Shown one piece after another: positions 12,530-25,710 of a stretch of DNA of 64,000 bases. Position 1 is the stretch's first letter; each line of letters starts with the position of its first letter. Made by a program: the position numbers and the translations under genes. This DNA comes from Heterocephalus glaber (lineage: Eukaryota > Chordata > Mammalia > Rodentia > Bathyergidae). The DNA lies in assembly GCF_000247695.1 (NCBI RefSeq), contig NW_004624854.1, positions 2,496,023 through 2,560,022 of the forward strand, read 5' to 3'. Below the pieces are notes generated by a model that saw only the letters and a program-made list of their open reading frames with translations, was not told the DNA's origin and did not search any database.

Positions 12530-13720
12530 TATAAAAAGAAAGCTTGCACATTAATATCTTTTATGAACATACATGCAAATATACTCACAGAATATTAGCA
12601 AAAGATACCCAAGAATGTAGAAGGATTGTATACTAATCAAAGTAGGATTTATTTCAGCTATGCAAGTCTGGCTTAGTACTTGAAAAATCAAAGTGATTTA
12701 CCATATAAAGAACGAAAGTGGTTTGATCTTACTTAATATGGAAAGATAATTTGACCAACTCCAACACTGTTTCAAGTTGAAAATTCTCAGTCAATTAGGG
12801 CTAGAGGGACATTTTCTCAATTTAAGAAAAAAATACCTGTGAAGTACCTGCCTTACACAACAAGGTAACACTGGGACAGAACACTTTCCCTGTGATCAAG
12901 AGCAAGACAACGAAGTGTTTCTCCTCAAAACTGTGCTGGAAACTTAGCCATTGTAAGAAGTCAAGGAAAGCTAATAAAAGCATTATGGAAGGTTTCCACT
13001 TAAAACTAAAGTCCAACCTATAATTGTTTAAAATTTTAGATCGAAAATTACTAAGTTAAATATCTGTGTATTAATAACAAAATGATAATCCAATAAAAGT
13101 GGCAAAATATTAAAATGTCAATTCATGAAAATGGTATGTACACAGAGAGCAACTGAAACAAGCACAATATTACTAGTTATCAGAGAACTTCTAATTAAAA
13201 TCACAATGGGAGTCCATTATACACTAACTATAAAGCCTAAAATTAAAAAGACTGGTAATTTCAAGTATAGGCAGCACTGTAGAGAAATTGTCATTCTCAC
13301 GTATTGTTTGTAGGAAAGTTAAATGCTAAAACTTCTTTGGAAAATGGTTTCTTTTAATTTTATTGAAGTTGAACATATTGTTTAACATAGTGTTGCATAG
13401 AGTAGATCCGCCAATCTGTATCCTAGATCTTGATCAAAAATTCAGTCAACTGATTGATCAGTCAGTAAATGAAAACATGTACACATCTACAGTAAGACTT
13501 GTACAGGAAATGTTCGGGCAGCTTTATTTATAATGGACTGCTTTTCCATTTAGCTGGTGAATGGATGAGCAGAGTGTCATGTGTATTGTCCAGAGGAGTA
13601 CTACTTACCAGTGAAAGGAATGCTGATGCAGCCCATATATGTTAACATTTTCTGCTATGGAACCTATATACCATGGCTTCAAAGACAAAAACAATAGAAA
13701 GGGTATAAAAGATTAGTTAA
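12530..13720 (+). mobile_element. Decayed L1 ORF2 fragment
   Basis: Segments in order resemble L1 ORF2 nucleotide sequence: the 'gtaggatttatttcag' block at about 12641, the 'gatcaagagcaagacaacga' block at about 12894, and near 13160-13330 the 'aattaaaatcacaatgggag' region that precedes the ORF2 C-terminus. Stops and indels are frequent, so no reverse transcriptase could be made. Confidence 0.65.
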
Positions 13721-15388
13721 CTCTGATAAAACCCATTCTGATGGGGTTTTTTAGAACTTCTGGTCGAAACTTCTTAGAAAATAATTAGGATAATTGCATA
13801 GATTTGGTAGACTTCAAAATGACATATCATTTGAACTCACCCAAATAGTTACAAGTACTATGGAGAATAACTCGGTGTGACCATTGGTCCTGGCACAGAC
13901 TTCTAGAAGAGGGCAGACAGGGCTGAGCAAGCCAACTAGAAGCAGGAGCATCACGTACTCAAGGAGATAATCCTGAAACAGCTGGTCATACGCACAGCAG
14001 ACCACCTGTCACCAGCATGGTGCAGCATCCCTGGCCGTCCCAAGTGTTTTGCCTTTAAAGTACTTCCTGCATTTTCCTCTCATGAAATTTATGCCAGAGA
14101 GCCACCCTGGTCCCTTTTGCTCTGTATTCAATCACTGGCCTTTGGCAGTATGTACAGATGTGTATAGACAGCAAGTGAGGCAGGTCTCCGAAGCTCACAT
14201 AAGGCACAGCGTTTAGGATTGAAATGGGCTTGAGGCACCTATCAGAGAGATGAGCAGAAAATGATAAGCATGACAAAAATCATTTTCAAGGACAGAATAG
14301 TCAAATATGAAAATACTGAAAATCCCCCCCTGGTTATGCTTCTGGGATCGACTGGAGAAAATAGCATTGCATGGGGTTGGCCATGGACGTGGGGTTGCAA
14401 AAGGGCAGTGATGAGTGGAAGCAATTATTTGAGAATGACAGGAACAAGATGATAACCGCCAAGGCTGGGAGGACTGACACCAGTCAAAATGTAGCCCAAG
14501 GGTAGAAGTGGACCTGTTTCCATAGTTTTGATAAGACCTCTAGCTTTAATTGAAAAATGATATTTTCCTAAAACAGCATAAAGATAAAAGATTTGGGTTT
14601 GGATTATTAAGGCTAATAATTATGTTCTAAAGTGAATCTACTCAGCTTTATTTGGATGACTTAAAATATAAACAGAAGCAAGATTTAGGAAGAAGATGAA
14701 GAGAAACAGATAAAACTTCCTTTTTTCAAGTTGTAGGCCCATCAGATTTTCTTATTCTCAAGAGGAAAATTAATTTTCTGTATTAATATCAGCTACACCC
14801 CTTAGGAATCATGTTCCTTACAGTGGAAAGTTTAGCACTAATGTGTCCCAAATAACTAATACGCTCAGGAATTTACCAAACAAGTTTCCTTCCAGCCAGG
14901 GCTGAGGTCATGTATGTCTTAGTTCTAGGGAAGAAACTTTCAAACATCATATGTACAACACAATATGCACAGTAAAGTTTCAATAGCAGATCAAGTGAAT
15001 TTGTCCTAAAGTCAATGACATAGGAAGAGGAATAAATAAGAATGTATTTATTCACATAAATGTACTTTTAAGGATAGATCCCAGCTCCTCAGTGAAGTCC
15101 TATCAGACAAAATGTGGGGGGCATCTACACATTGACCGTAACACTCGCGAGACTTGGCTCTCCATTAAGCAACACTCTGACTGAGTTTGGAGAAGTGAGA
15201 GTGCCCCTCTCCTGTGCCACCCCTTTCAAGGGCAGAGACAAGCAGGCTCCAAAGTAGACCAGATTATAAATGTTCCATAGCGAAACCCAGCAACTACTTC
15301 TGTAAACTGGTAGGAAGAACTTTTAAGGATCTAAGTATCATGTGTGGGGTTTTCTAGCACACATATATTAAAATTAATATCAAAGTTA
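13721..15388. other. No gene seen
   Basis: Mixed composition. 14040-14450 is somewhat GC-richer with short overlapping frames on both strands that I cannot assign; an old repeat is likely. Confidence 0.4.
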
Positions 15389-15568
15389 AGGGTAGTGATA
15401 TAATCTCAGCACTCTGGGAGGCTGAGGCAGAACGATTCCAACTTTAAGGCCATCCCAGCAACACAGTGAGTTGCTGTATCAATCAATCAACCAATCAGTA
15501 AAAAATGGCTAGAGATGTAGCTCAGTGCAAAGACCCTGCGTTCAATCCACGGTACCACACCAAAAAAT
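15389..15568 (+). repeat. B1+ID composite SINE
   Basis: The left half holds 'cactctgggaggctgaggca' (7SL-type). The right half holds 'gatgtagctcagtgcaaaga' and 'gttcaatccacggtaccac', an ID-type tRNA unit, with a short A-tail. 'caatcaatcaaccaatca' forms the linker. Confidence 0.88.
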
Positions 15569-18309
15569 TAACAGGAATATATGACTAGAGAGATTCCTCA
15601 AAATGATCTTTTGATTGTCACTTATGATCGACCAAGCATGTAATGAGCAGTTACTATATGCCATATTGTTATGCATACTTTACATACATTATTTCATTTA
15701 ATAATTAAATATCCACCTAAGACATAAAGTCAATACCAAAGATACCCCAGGTTAACAACTCTCTGGTACAGTCTATACTCAGAACTCAAATGAGGCATGT
15801 ACTGTGTGAAAACAACAGAGCTATGCAAACTTCAAGGAAGCATAATCACAAGAAATATAGAAATTTTCAGTTTTGAAAGTATTATTGGGCTAAAGAAGTA
15901 GATTTGAGAAGTTCCTTGCCTAAAGTGAGTTAGGCACATAAGTAAATGCATCAGTCAAAATGTGCTGAGGTCCAGTCTAGCAACCTCTCCCTGGTACTGT
16001 GATAAGCCAAAAGGAGGCTACCATTCATGCCATAAGGACACAAAACCTTCGGACACATGGGAATGACAGCCTACTGTCACATCATTCTCTCTCAAATGGC
16101 ACTGAGATCCTATTCAGCTCCCTGCTTTGCTCCTCACAGTAGCTACTGGAGTTGAAACCCCCCAAAACCTGAGCTGAGAGTGTCCACTCCTTCCACGCCA
16201 CGGCCAGCCATCTACACCTTGAGAGAGGATGCCATGAGTGTCAGTGTCTGGGCCTCACCACATGCTTCACTCTGGAAAGCTGCAGGAGATGAGCTTCTGC
16301 TACCTCCTACTCCATGTGCAAAAACTCTAATAGGTCACTGCTGTAGAGCCTGAATGTTTGGAGATAAACATGGAAATGGACGGAGAGCTTGCTGCAATAA
16401 TTAAGTGTGACACTTTCCCAGAGGGACAAACAAATAAGAAACCAGGGCTGGAGTCTTGAAACCACAGTGGAAACCTTTGAGATCATAGTTCGACTTTATT
16501 GCTCATGAACAAACCCAGAGCAGGTTGGTCTTAGGAAAGACAGCATAGTGGCTAACAGTCCCATGTGACCTGGCTGTAAATTTGAAAATTGTCCTAAGAC
16601 AAAAACAATCTTGACTGAATCTTTATTTCCAAAGGCTAGGATTATTCTCTTCTCTCAGTCTGCTTGGCTGAACCCAGCAAAATAAGAAGGAAGCTCTGGT
16701 TAATGCTGCTGGATAATTGCAACTGCAGAACAAATAAGTTGATAACAGTGTTTTCATCATGCACCTTCAGATTCAATTTTAAATTATCAAAATCCAAATT
16801 GATCTATAATGGAGAATATGGTGTGCCCATGATTCATTTAAAAGTATTTAGTATTTCATAAATTCAGTTTTATAAATTTGCTGCTCTTTACACCATACAT
16901 TGCTATTTCCTCTCTTTCTAAACAATTGTGTTATGTCTCATACAACCTCAGAGAGAGAAGATATTTCTGTGCCTGGTCATAATTGATATAAAATAACTTC
17001 ATTTTAGAAATTCCATCTACTTTATTACTTGTTTTATTATTTTAGCAATTGAGATGCTAAATAAAAACCTTAGACATTTAGACTACAAAAATTATTTCCA
17101 GATCAAATAGTTTACCAATAACTATTTAAAGAATATGCTCCACCAAAATAAGACCCAATGCTAATACTTTTCAAATGCACAGGTGGTTTATGTAGTGCTG
17201 AAGTCTGGGACAAAATACACTGAATATGCTTCCTATTCCTGAATGTACTGCTCGTCTATGTAATACATAAGCTATAATAGTGGCATATGATATTTATTCC
17301 ATGGAAAAAACACGTTTGAAATTTTCTGCCAAGAGGGGAAATGATTTTATGGAAGTGCACAACCCTGGTAGAAAGAACACTGTTTTTAAATCAGCCACAT
17401 AGCAACCTTAAAACAATTAGGAAATCTTCTCTAGCTTCATTCTTCTCCTTTAATTCAAATTCTATTTCTTGGCCCTATATCCTTTAAATCCCATGTCTTC
17501 GTGAATGCACCATGCAGGAATACTGCTAGTATGCCAAAGATTAGAGAGTACAATCACCAGAATTCTCAATGTAGGTAGAGTTCTCTTTCAAGATCAGAAC
17601 CTATGCAGAGTTTTCAAACAATAATAAGTGAAACATCTCTTGAGCACTCATTAAGTAATGGGTAACCCAACAGATCTTCAAACATGTTAACCCTAACGTG
17701 GGACATGAAAAATGGCTAAATATTTGGAGACTTAAGATTTTGTGAGAAAATACAGACTTGTGAAAATTTTGTTTCTCTTTTGCAAAAAGCTCACTTTAAT
17801 AAAATAAGCATTACATTTAAAGTAAAAAAAAAATCAGGAAAAGAAATCTACAACTGAAATTTAGGAGGTAAATCTCCTAAGACAGAGACAGATCTCTCAG
17901 GAGTAGTTTGTAGCTGACAATAAATTCCTTAAAAATGAATTAAAAAGCAAGCATTCAGAGGCTTCCATAACAGCACAGTGAGAACTGAGTGATTTTCCAT
18001 TTTCTCTTAAAGATATATTTAAAGGCATAAGAGGGGGGCAATTCAAAATTAATGGTAGAATCAACCCTCACTTTCAAGAAGTACTTTTGGATAATAGTCT
18101 GTAAGACTGGTGGACAAATGTTACATATGTGGCATTTCTGCTGACTTGGTCTTAAAAATTTCATTTTATTGATTCCCACACAATAATGAATATACGCATG
18201 GATTACTTTCCAATTCTAGTGATTAGTTTTGTGCAAGCCATGAAACTAAAATAATACACGTTTTATCTTTTTGTGTTTGGTCAATATATTTCTTCTTGAC
18301 CTCAAAACT
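15569..18309. other. No gene seen
   Basis: 15940-16460 is GC-richer and probably an old unrecognised repeat. The remainder is AT-rich with no supported feature. Confidence 0.4.
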
Positions 18310-18655
18310 AATTTTCACTACCAGAAATGGAAAGGTGGACTCTAGAAGATGGGAGAGGGAGGAGGAAAGGAAGAGAGGCCCTAGGATCTAGGATCGGAAA
18401 TGACCCAAACAGGAGCAGTGGTGCGCCGAATCATCAGAATAACCTGACATTCTTTCTGTAACAGTAACATCCCTTAGCAAAAATTTTAAAAATTTATAAA
18501 TGTTTAGATTGCTGTTCTAAAATGTTGTTCTTATATTGTTCTATTTTGTCATGTTTATATGCCTGTGGTTGGCTGTATTTGTACTAACTCCCTACAATGC
18601 ATGTCATCATGTGTTGCAAATATCTACTAATAAAAATTAAAATTAAAATTAAAAA
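18310..18655 (+). mobile_element. L1 3' UTR with (TTAAAA)n tail
   Basis: A polypurine segment (18345-18385) is followed by an end segment 'gcatgtcatcatgtgttgca ... ctaataaaaa'. That segment resembles the reverse of 22955-22990 and the end of the L1 at 59042, so all three are likely L1 3' UTRs. The tail is a clean repeat of TTAAAA from about 18630. Confidence 0.6.
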
Positions 18656-19207
18656 GGTGAATCTACTTGTCAGTAAAACTGTAAAATGATAGAATAGAAT
18701 CAAAGTGTTCTTTACCAAAGTTAAAATAACAAACAACATTACATCCACTTAATTCCTCATGAGTTCTGCACGTTGTTGGAAACTGACTGACAGTAACAAT
18801 GATGAAAAAACAAGACAGACAAATAACGAGAACAGCAAGTGAAACAAGAAACCTGTATTTTTCTGGGGCTCTCATGGGCCATTCACGAACAAGAAGAATG
18901 ATGAGTATGATGACTTGCATATCAATGGATTTTCAACAACCCCATCTGAGTTTTGTTCACACTCATATTTATACAGCTGATTAAGGCAATTTGCGTAATT
19001 TAGAGATAATTTCTTTCTGAAAGTCATGACACAATGCTCTGATTGCAATGTGCCACGCTCTTTAAATATGCAAGATTTTTCAAGGAAGCACAGACATTTG
19101 GACCCGGGAATGAACCAAGCATCATCTCCTGAAGTCTTGAAAAGCTAAAAGCCCGTGTAAGAGGTTCACTTCTTACAGGAGCCCAGGATTTTGCTTTTTG
19201 TTGTTTG

Positions 19208-19750
19208 TGAATGTGGTGGGCAGACCCTAAGGTGACCCTCGAGATCTCATCTTTCTGGTTTCTTAGTATTTGTGTTTTCGTGTGGTCTCTTTACCAAGAG
19301 TGAGTTAGATTCTCACTTATAATTAATTTAAAATAAAGAGCATGTGGTAGATGTTAGGGGGCTTTGATTCTCTAATTAGATCATACCAAAGACTATGGCT
19401 TCCGTTTTGCCGATTTTCATTCTCTGACTCTTGAGTTCTTCACTTTTAGGTTAGGAAACTGCATACTATCTGTAGCCCTATAGTGGGACCTGGAAGGGAA
19501 AACACTGATGTCCAAAACACAGCAGGCTAGGATCAGATGCCATCTGAATCAGTGTGGAAATGGTCCTTCCTAGTTGTACTGTCCAACAAGACAGTGTCCC
19601 CAACTGACAGAGTTTCTTCAAAGGTCTCAGACCAGAACACTCAGCTGATTCATGCCGTGTGAGAGTCACTGACACACACAAACTCATAGAATCGAAAGGT
19701 CAGTCATTAAATTTGGGGCTAAATGACTGCATAGCAATAGCTGACTAACA
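19208..19750 (+). mobile_element. MLT1-family MaLR LTR
   Basis: It begins 'tgaatgtggtgggcagaccc' with 'taaggtgaccctcgagat' following, and ends '...atttggggctaaatgact ... agcaatagctgactaaca', matching the head and tail of older MLT1 subfamilies. The body is diverged and no TSD is visible. Confidence 0.7.
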
Positions 19751-21178
19751 AGGAATGCTTTTTATTTGGTGTTACTTTTATTACACCTTGTGCGGCCGTA
19801 AAGTAACAAGCCCAGGAGATTATAATCTAATAGATAGCTCCCGACACAGTTTTCCACGCTCAAGTTCCTCATGGAGTGTAGAAAGCATCCTCAAGCTATC
19901 TTCTGTGGGATTAGATGAATTCCTCACCTTCTACATTCCCTTGAAGAGTAAATTCAGAACAGCTTCTGTTTAGCTAGGAAGTGTGCTGAAACTTGGACCG
20001 CAAAGGTTCTTATAGACTTCCACAGTTTTGGAATCTACCAAATGATATTTTACCTGTAAATTTTTCTGAAATCAGCACTAGATCTTTCAAGTTATTTTTA
20101 TAGAAATTGATCTTCAACATTTATGGGTGGACAATTTCACCCTAAGTTAAAAATATGAAGCACTTAAATTTAGGTCAGTATTGGTCAATATCTTTGAAAC
20201 AATTTTCTTTAATTTGAGAGATTTCAACATATTGGGGAGAAAAAGTAGTATCCATTCCTCATCCAAATGAGGCTCATGGCTAACAAATCAGTAACAATAG
20301 ACAAGATAAAAAAGAGAAGATGTGATATTTTTAAAATAAATTTTGCATTACTTGGAAGCCTACAGAAAATGAGACCAAGTCCCAGGAAAAACTATTTTTG
20401 TATGGAGCCATTCAGAAGCATGATCGGAGGATAAATTGATATGAGCTAATGGCAATAGTCTAGGGGGACTCAGAAAGGATTATGTTTAGATTCCTCTTCC
20501 ATCCTTGTATGGCGTGCCTTCCCTCTGGGTCCAGTGCCAGAAAGTGCCTGTCTTGTGAGAAAGTCTTCAGAGTGGAGGGTGGGAAAAGGTCAGAGAGTGA
20601 CCTTGTATTGGCGGTTTCCTCAATTTCCCACACCTTCAAATGCTCCACAGGCCAAAGGGCCACGATATGAGGGATCGTGAGCCCCAACAAACTCCTGGCT
20701 CTGATGCTTCATGCTTAAAAAGACCTCCTGAGAAGCCCTTATTAATCCAAGTTTCAAGTGACTTAAAATATGTGCCTCTTTCTATGAAAGTCTGGAGGGT
20801 TATGCTGATCTGGGATATAACATCTTCTCAGAGACTTCTGATGGTTTCACAAATAGAAGGTTAAGAACCAATAGTATAGTAATTCCTTATTTGTCACATA
20901 GCATTTCCCTGATTCAGTTACTAAATATTTAATGATCACCAGATATGTGTGCTAAATGTATATCTAAGTTCATCCTTCCAGATTTCAGGGTGGCTTGGAG
21001 AAATGTTTTGAAAATGGGCACAATGTCTCTACGTGGAAACTGGGACTAAATTTATACCAAGTTCACTGGAATACTGTAAATGAAAAGTAGACCAAAGTTC
21101 TTACGTGCTTTACAGTCCAGTAACCATTCAAACAATAATTTAAAAAGTAATGTGATTATGAAGTAAATGTGTGCATTG
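19751..21178. other. No gene seen
   Basis: Short frames near 20460-20864 on both strands overlap each other and show no conserved family signature. Confidence 0.45.
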
Positions 21179-21699
21179 TGTATTGGCTAGGGTTCTGTAG
21201 AAGAGAAACAATAGAAATATACAAATAATTTATACAGTGGGAGTTTTTAGGAAAGTGTAGAGGATGAGAGATAAGTGAGTCCTGAACGACTGACTGCCCT
21301 CTGAGGAGCCGGTAGCTGCTCAGCCCAAGGAGATGGAAGATGCAGAACAAGTGGTCAGGGATGCAGTGGAAGAGCCAGAAACTCTCTGGAGAGTCGCCCG
21401 CTGGAGTCTGGATTGGAGGCTGTACAAACCAGAGACCAATGTCCAAGGCCAGAGCAGCAAAGGCCCAAACTGTGTAAGCAAACACAAGCTCTTCGAAAGG
21501 AGCACATTTGCCTCTTCTTTCCCTTATTTATTCCAGCCTAGCTCCAAGCCTGTTTTTTGATGTCACTCACAGTCAGTGTGGCTCTCCTGTGTCTTCCTTC
21601 CTGAATTTACTGGTCCACACCTGAAACCACCAATCATTTCTGGAAAGGCTAGAGGTTTCTCCCTCCAGGCGAATTGACCTATTAGCATTAACTGTCACA
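21179..21699 (+). mobile_element. MLT2-like ERVL LTR
   Basis: The start 'tgtattggctagggttctgt' plus 'agaagagaaacaatag' is the typical MLT2 head. The end has 'cattaactgtcaca'. Three overlapping ORFs of 61-109 codons here are chance reading frames. Only the LTR is present, with no ERVL genes. Confidence 0.8.
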
Positions 21700-22241
21700 A
21701 GTTACTGTGGAAGAATAAAACAAAGATAGCTAATGTAAGGGCGGCCTTTTAAACTTTCTCTCCACTATCTGCAGTGTTATTAATTCGACTCTCTGGAGTA
21801 AACTAACAGTAGACAGATTAGAAGAGGGAACAAATGACCTGACCCTCTGTGTAAGAACCTCACAAAATATGAGAGTTGAAGAAGGACTGAACTTTATATG
21901 TAGTACCTTGAGCTTCAGAACAGTAGGGTCATGGGCTTGTGTGGTCACCGGAACAATCTAGTGTGGAGGAATCATCCTGCTACGCTGATACAATCTCTCA
22001 GGTTGTAGCCTCAGAAAAAATAAGGGGTACTTATGCAAATCCTCTCCTGGCAAGGTCCTCTGCATTTGCTTTTTCCCTGAAATGCCGTTTCCTCCGTCTA
22101 CCTTTAGGTAGCTGAGAGAAGCTCAGTGAGAAGTTCCACTTGCATACATGTTCCCCGGACAATATACAAAAGCATCGCACTTCATACTGCTCTTCTATCC
22201 TATGTGCTAATCACGTCTGCTGTAAAGTTTTTGTTGTTGCT

Positions 22242-22326
22242 GTTTTTTTTTGGTACCGGGGATCGAACTCTGGTCTTTGCACTTGCGCAGCAGGCGGCGA
22301 AACCACTGAGCTAAATCCCCGGCCCC
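22242..22326 (-). repeat. ID-type SINE, minus strand
   Basis: It reads T-run, 'ggtaccggggatcgaactct', 'gcgcagcaggcggcgaaacc', 'actgagctaaatccccggcc' on the plus strand, that is an ID unit in reverse. It is close to consensus, so young. No clear target duplication. Confidence 0.94.
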
Positions 22327-22949
22327 AATTTTAAAGACAGAAAAATTTCTTTTTGGCCTTTAAAGATTTTCCTTCTCATAAGGTGAAACAAAACATTTAA
22401 AGATTGTCCAAGATCTCACTCAACAATGCTTTCTATTACTTCTCTATTTCATGTCATGTATTAGCTCTTTAAATTTCTATCACTGAGTAAAAAAAGTGCT
22501 TCATGAAAAAATGTTATTATGAAATAAAAATGTGAAAAATTGTTGTTCTATTAGACTTAGTTTTTAAAAGACATATTCAAATTTTATTTTGTGTCAATAT
22601 TCTTCATCACTATAGCACATTTTCAATTTCAAATTAGCAGCTATATTTTCTTAATGTGCAATAAAAGTTTGTTTTGACTTTCACTTTATTGTAGCTAAAG
22701 GTTAATTGGAAATTCCTTTGAACTTTACTGCTTAGGAAAGCATTGTCATAAAAACGAGGCATATATGTATACAAATGGTATTTTTGCAAAAATATAAGCG
22801 CTTCACGTTGCTTATTTCCTTTCAAGTGTCTATATCAATATAAATTGAATCAGAACATTCAATGATCCCGATTATTTCAAAAGACCTTTTGTATTTTCTT
22901 TTCAATATTATATTTTCATGGTGTTCAGTGTAAAATTTAATCTGAATTT

Positions 22950-23285
22950 GCTACTTTTATTAGCACAGATTTGTAGCGTGTAATGACCATGTTCACTGCG
23001 GGGAGTGAAACCGCATAACGCACCTCGATTTTCTTGTGTCCCCTTCTTTTCTCCCTGGCGCGGCTCCTTCCAAGGTTCTCACCCTTCCCATTTGCAACAG
23101 CTCTATTTCCATTTTTTTCCTGCTCTTTTGAAAAAATCCCCCTTTCCTTCCTTCCCTCCCCTCTCTCCTTCTCTTCTTCCTCTGCTCACTCGAGAAAGAT
23201 CTACTTCTTCATGCCTGTCTCCTTTTGCTGCTTCTTTATACTTTGGTTTTCTCATATAAGAGAAACAATGATCTTGCTAGTTTGA
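22950..23285 (-). mobile_element. L1 3' UTR, minus strand, with polypyrimidine core
   Basis: On the minus strand it runs from 'tttctcttatatgagaaaac' (the segment following L1 ORF2) through a long A/G-rich tract to 'gctaataaaagtag'. The plus-strand C/T tract gives two overlapping ORFs of 83-84 codons, which are not coding. Confidence 0.6.
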
Positions 23286-23918
23286 AAATTGAAGAAGTGA
23301 AGTGTACTCCTAATTCAACTTCGAGATCAGAAAATATCCATTCTTCACAAAATATTCAGCTGATAAAACATTCAATAACCCCTTTCACCCAGAAATGATG
23401 GACGTAAGGAGTTTTTCTGTACTTACTCTCTTACTTTGTATTGTTATACATTTTTGGTAATTTAATACAGTTCAATGATGCTCATGCAGAAATAAAAGCA
23501 TGTGCATGTTAAAATAGAATGAAAGAACTTTTGAGGAAAGGAGAAATTCAGGAAAGAAAAATATCAGGTGCAGAAATATGTGTACCTAAGCCCCCTTGAA
23601 AGAAAGACTTTACTTCGCTCTGTCTGTTTTTTAAATATTTAATGACATCATCTTCCTCTTTATGTATGCAATCCCAGCCAGTGTCTCTGGTCATGTTCTT
23701 CATATTCCCATCTCTGCTGCTATACAGTCGTACAGGGTGAGGGAAGTTATGTCTCCCCTCTCTTAAAATCTGAATTTGTGTCTACTCTGGGGAAGTGACA
23801 GGACACAGATGAGCAGGAAAAGCAGTATGCAAATTTATTCGTATCCATGAGCCTATCAAGGAAGGGAAGTAATCAGTAATCCAGTGAGATTTAGGAACAC
23901 GTATGTTCATATAATATC

Positions 23919-23934
23919 ATATATATCTATATCT

Positions 23935-23965
<31 letters not shown>

Positions 23966-23970
23966 TATAC
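23919..23970. repeat. (CTATAT)n / (TA)n microsatellite
   Basis: Five or so perfect CTATAT units run into a TA run ending at 23969. The 116-codon ORF that includes a run of alternating I/S/Y residues comes from it. Confidence 0.95.
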
Positions 23971-25534
23971 TTTATTGAGCAGCCTATATATAACTTCTTA
24001 ATCTGTGACAGGAGAACAAGAGGGGCAGATCACAAGGCCATGCATGATTGGAGGGAAAGGAAGGAGGGAGGAAGCGATGTTGTCCAGGACACAGGCCCTC
24101 TGAGAGCGCCACGTGGTGTTGGATTCTCAGTCTCTCCCTCTGGGGTGAGAGCTCAGTCCTCATGGGTTAATGAAACATCACGGAGAAGACTGAAGGCCGT
24201 GGTGCTCCTTCAGGTCCATCTGGTCTGTAGGTAGCTCAGGGAACTCGGGCCAAGTCCTCCCGTGGCCCAGAGGCAGGGATGACAGGGGAAAACCACACAG
24301 CCGTGGTTCTGAGGCATCTTCTCAGGCCTGGAGGTTTCCTTTCAAAGGTGCAGCCGACTGCAGGGCCGCACTTTGGAGCGTCACTTTCTGAGGCCCAGCA
24401 GAAGAATATACAGTAGTTAAGACGAATGCTTTAAAATCGTAACTGTAAAACTACTAAATGCTGATAGTTCAATGTGTGCTTTTAAAATATATGAACTGCT
24501 GTTGGAAATACAACCTAAATATTAATCCTGCCATAGTCTCCCAAATAATTATAGATAGCCTATTAAAATTATTAAATGACACTAGCACAAGAAAAGGACA
24601 GATATACATTGTCTTTGAAAAATCTCTGATAAGTCAGAGGGAGGCAAACTGGAGGGAAACTTCTATATAGTAAGTCTGATTTCCCAGGTGAGAGACACCA
24701 CATTGTGCTTTTACTATCTGTAAAAACATGCAGCAGTCATTTCTACCTCCCTCCGCAGCAGATGGCTTTCTTTTGTTAAGTCAAGTATTGTATCATGAAA
24801 CTCAGGTTTGTGTTTTCTAGTTTCAGATAATTTAATCAAAGGGACAGCCAGGAGTACTGAGTATGGAAAAAAATTCAATAAAGGGAGGCATGGCTTCTGA
24901 AATTTAGTTGCTCCACATTGAGACAAACGTAAAGGTACTACTAGACATATGTGTGGTCATACTCACTTCCCCTTGGATTTTCCAAAAGAAGGCATGGTAA
25001 CAAGAGAAGTTTGTCTGGGAAATGCAAATGACCAACAACCATTCACAAAGAAAGATTTCACCAGTGTTTAACTGGACTTAATAAATTTAGTCTATTAACA
25101 ATGGTCAAATACAACTATGTCTCATTTTTGAATGGCATTAGACCTAAGTGAAAACAAACAAAATGACAACACAAAGTAAAAAAAACACAAACATGGTCCT
25201 GAAAGAGAAACACACATTTCTGAAATATATATTTGCTACAGAACTTGAAGCATCAGCAAAATAAAATTTAGGTGGAGGCACTAAGAAAAAAATAAAAATT
25301 ATAGACACAAGAATCAGATAAAATACCATAATGAGTACATGAGAAAATATCATGGGGTGCAAACTGATCAAGCAGGGAAAAGAAATATGTAGGTGAAGAA
25401 AGGTTTTTAAGGGACTCAAATGTCTGTTCAATACTGCAAGCAAGAAAAGACAGACAGAGAACTTACAGCACGATTGCATTTCAGAATGAGAGGCTTGACA
25501 GTAAGGATCTCAGTTGTCGCCTTGGCCTACAGTG
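23971..25534. other. No gene seen; GC-richer part at 24030-24400
   Basis: 24030-24400 has several CpGs and LTR-like composition but no termini I can fix. 25140-25480 gives a hydrophobic minus-strand frame (111 codons) from A-rich DNA, probably L1-derived. Confidence 0.35.
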
Positions 25535-25710
25535 GCAGGGAGTAACTGCAAAGAGGCAAGAGGGAACTTTATGGTGATGAAGAAAGTATTCTGAATTTTG
25601 TTGTGCAATATTTACCTGGTTATATATATAATATCCTACTGAGCATTACAAAAGTGCACTTAACTGTATATATATGTTATCTCAGTAAGTTTGATAAAAT
25701 GATATTATAT
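25535..25710 (+). mobile_element. Old L1 (L1M-type) 3' end
   Basis: The order 'aaagaggcaagagggaactt', 'gaagaaagtattctgaattt', 'caaaagtgcacttaactgta' and 'tatctcagtaagtttgat' matches the 3' UTR of ancient L1M elements ('...gcacgagggaactttttggg...', '...tgcacttaaaatgg...'). Confidence 0.6.

Noticed and set aside
21156..21560. Three ORFs of 61-109 codons on both strands
   Set aside because: They lie inside an MLT2-like LTR and overlap one another.
23005..23285. Two overlapping 83-84 codon ORFs with hydrophobic runs
   Set aside because: They translate a C/T-rich tract that is the reverse of an L1 3' UTR.
25144..25479. 111-codon hydrophobic minus-strand ORF that looks like a membrane protein
   Set aside because: F/L/I/V-rich frames are expected from the T-rich strand of A-rich repeat DNA. 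There is no start context, no conservation signal and no neighbouring gene.
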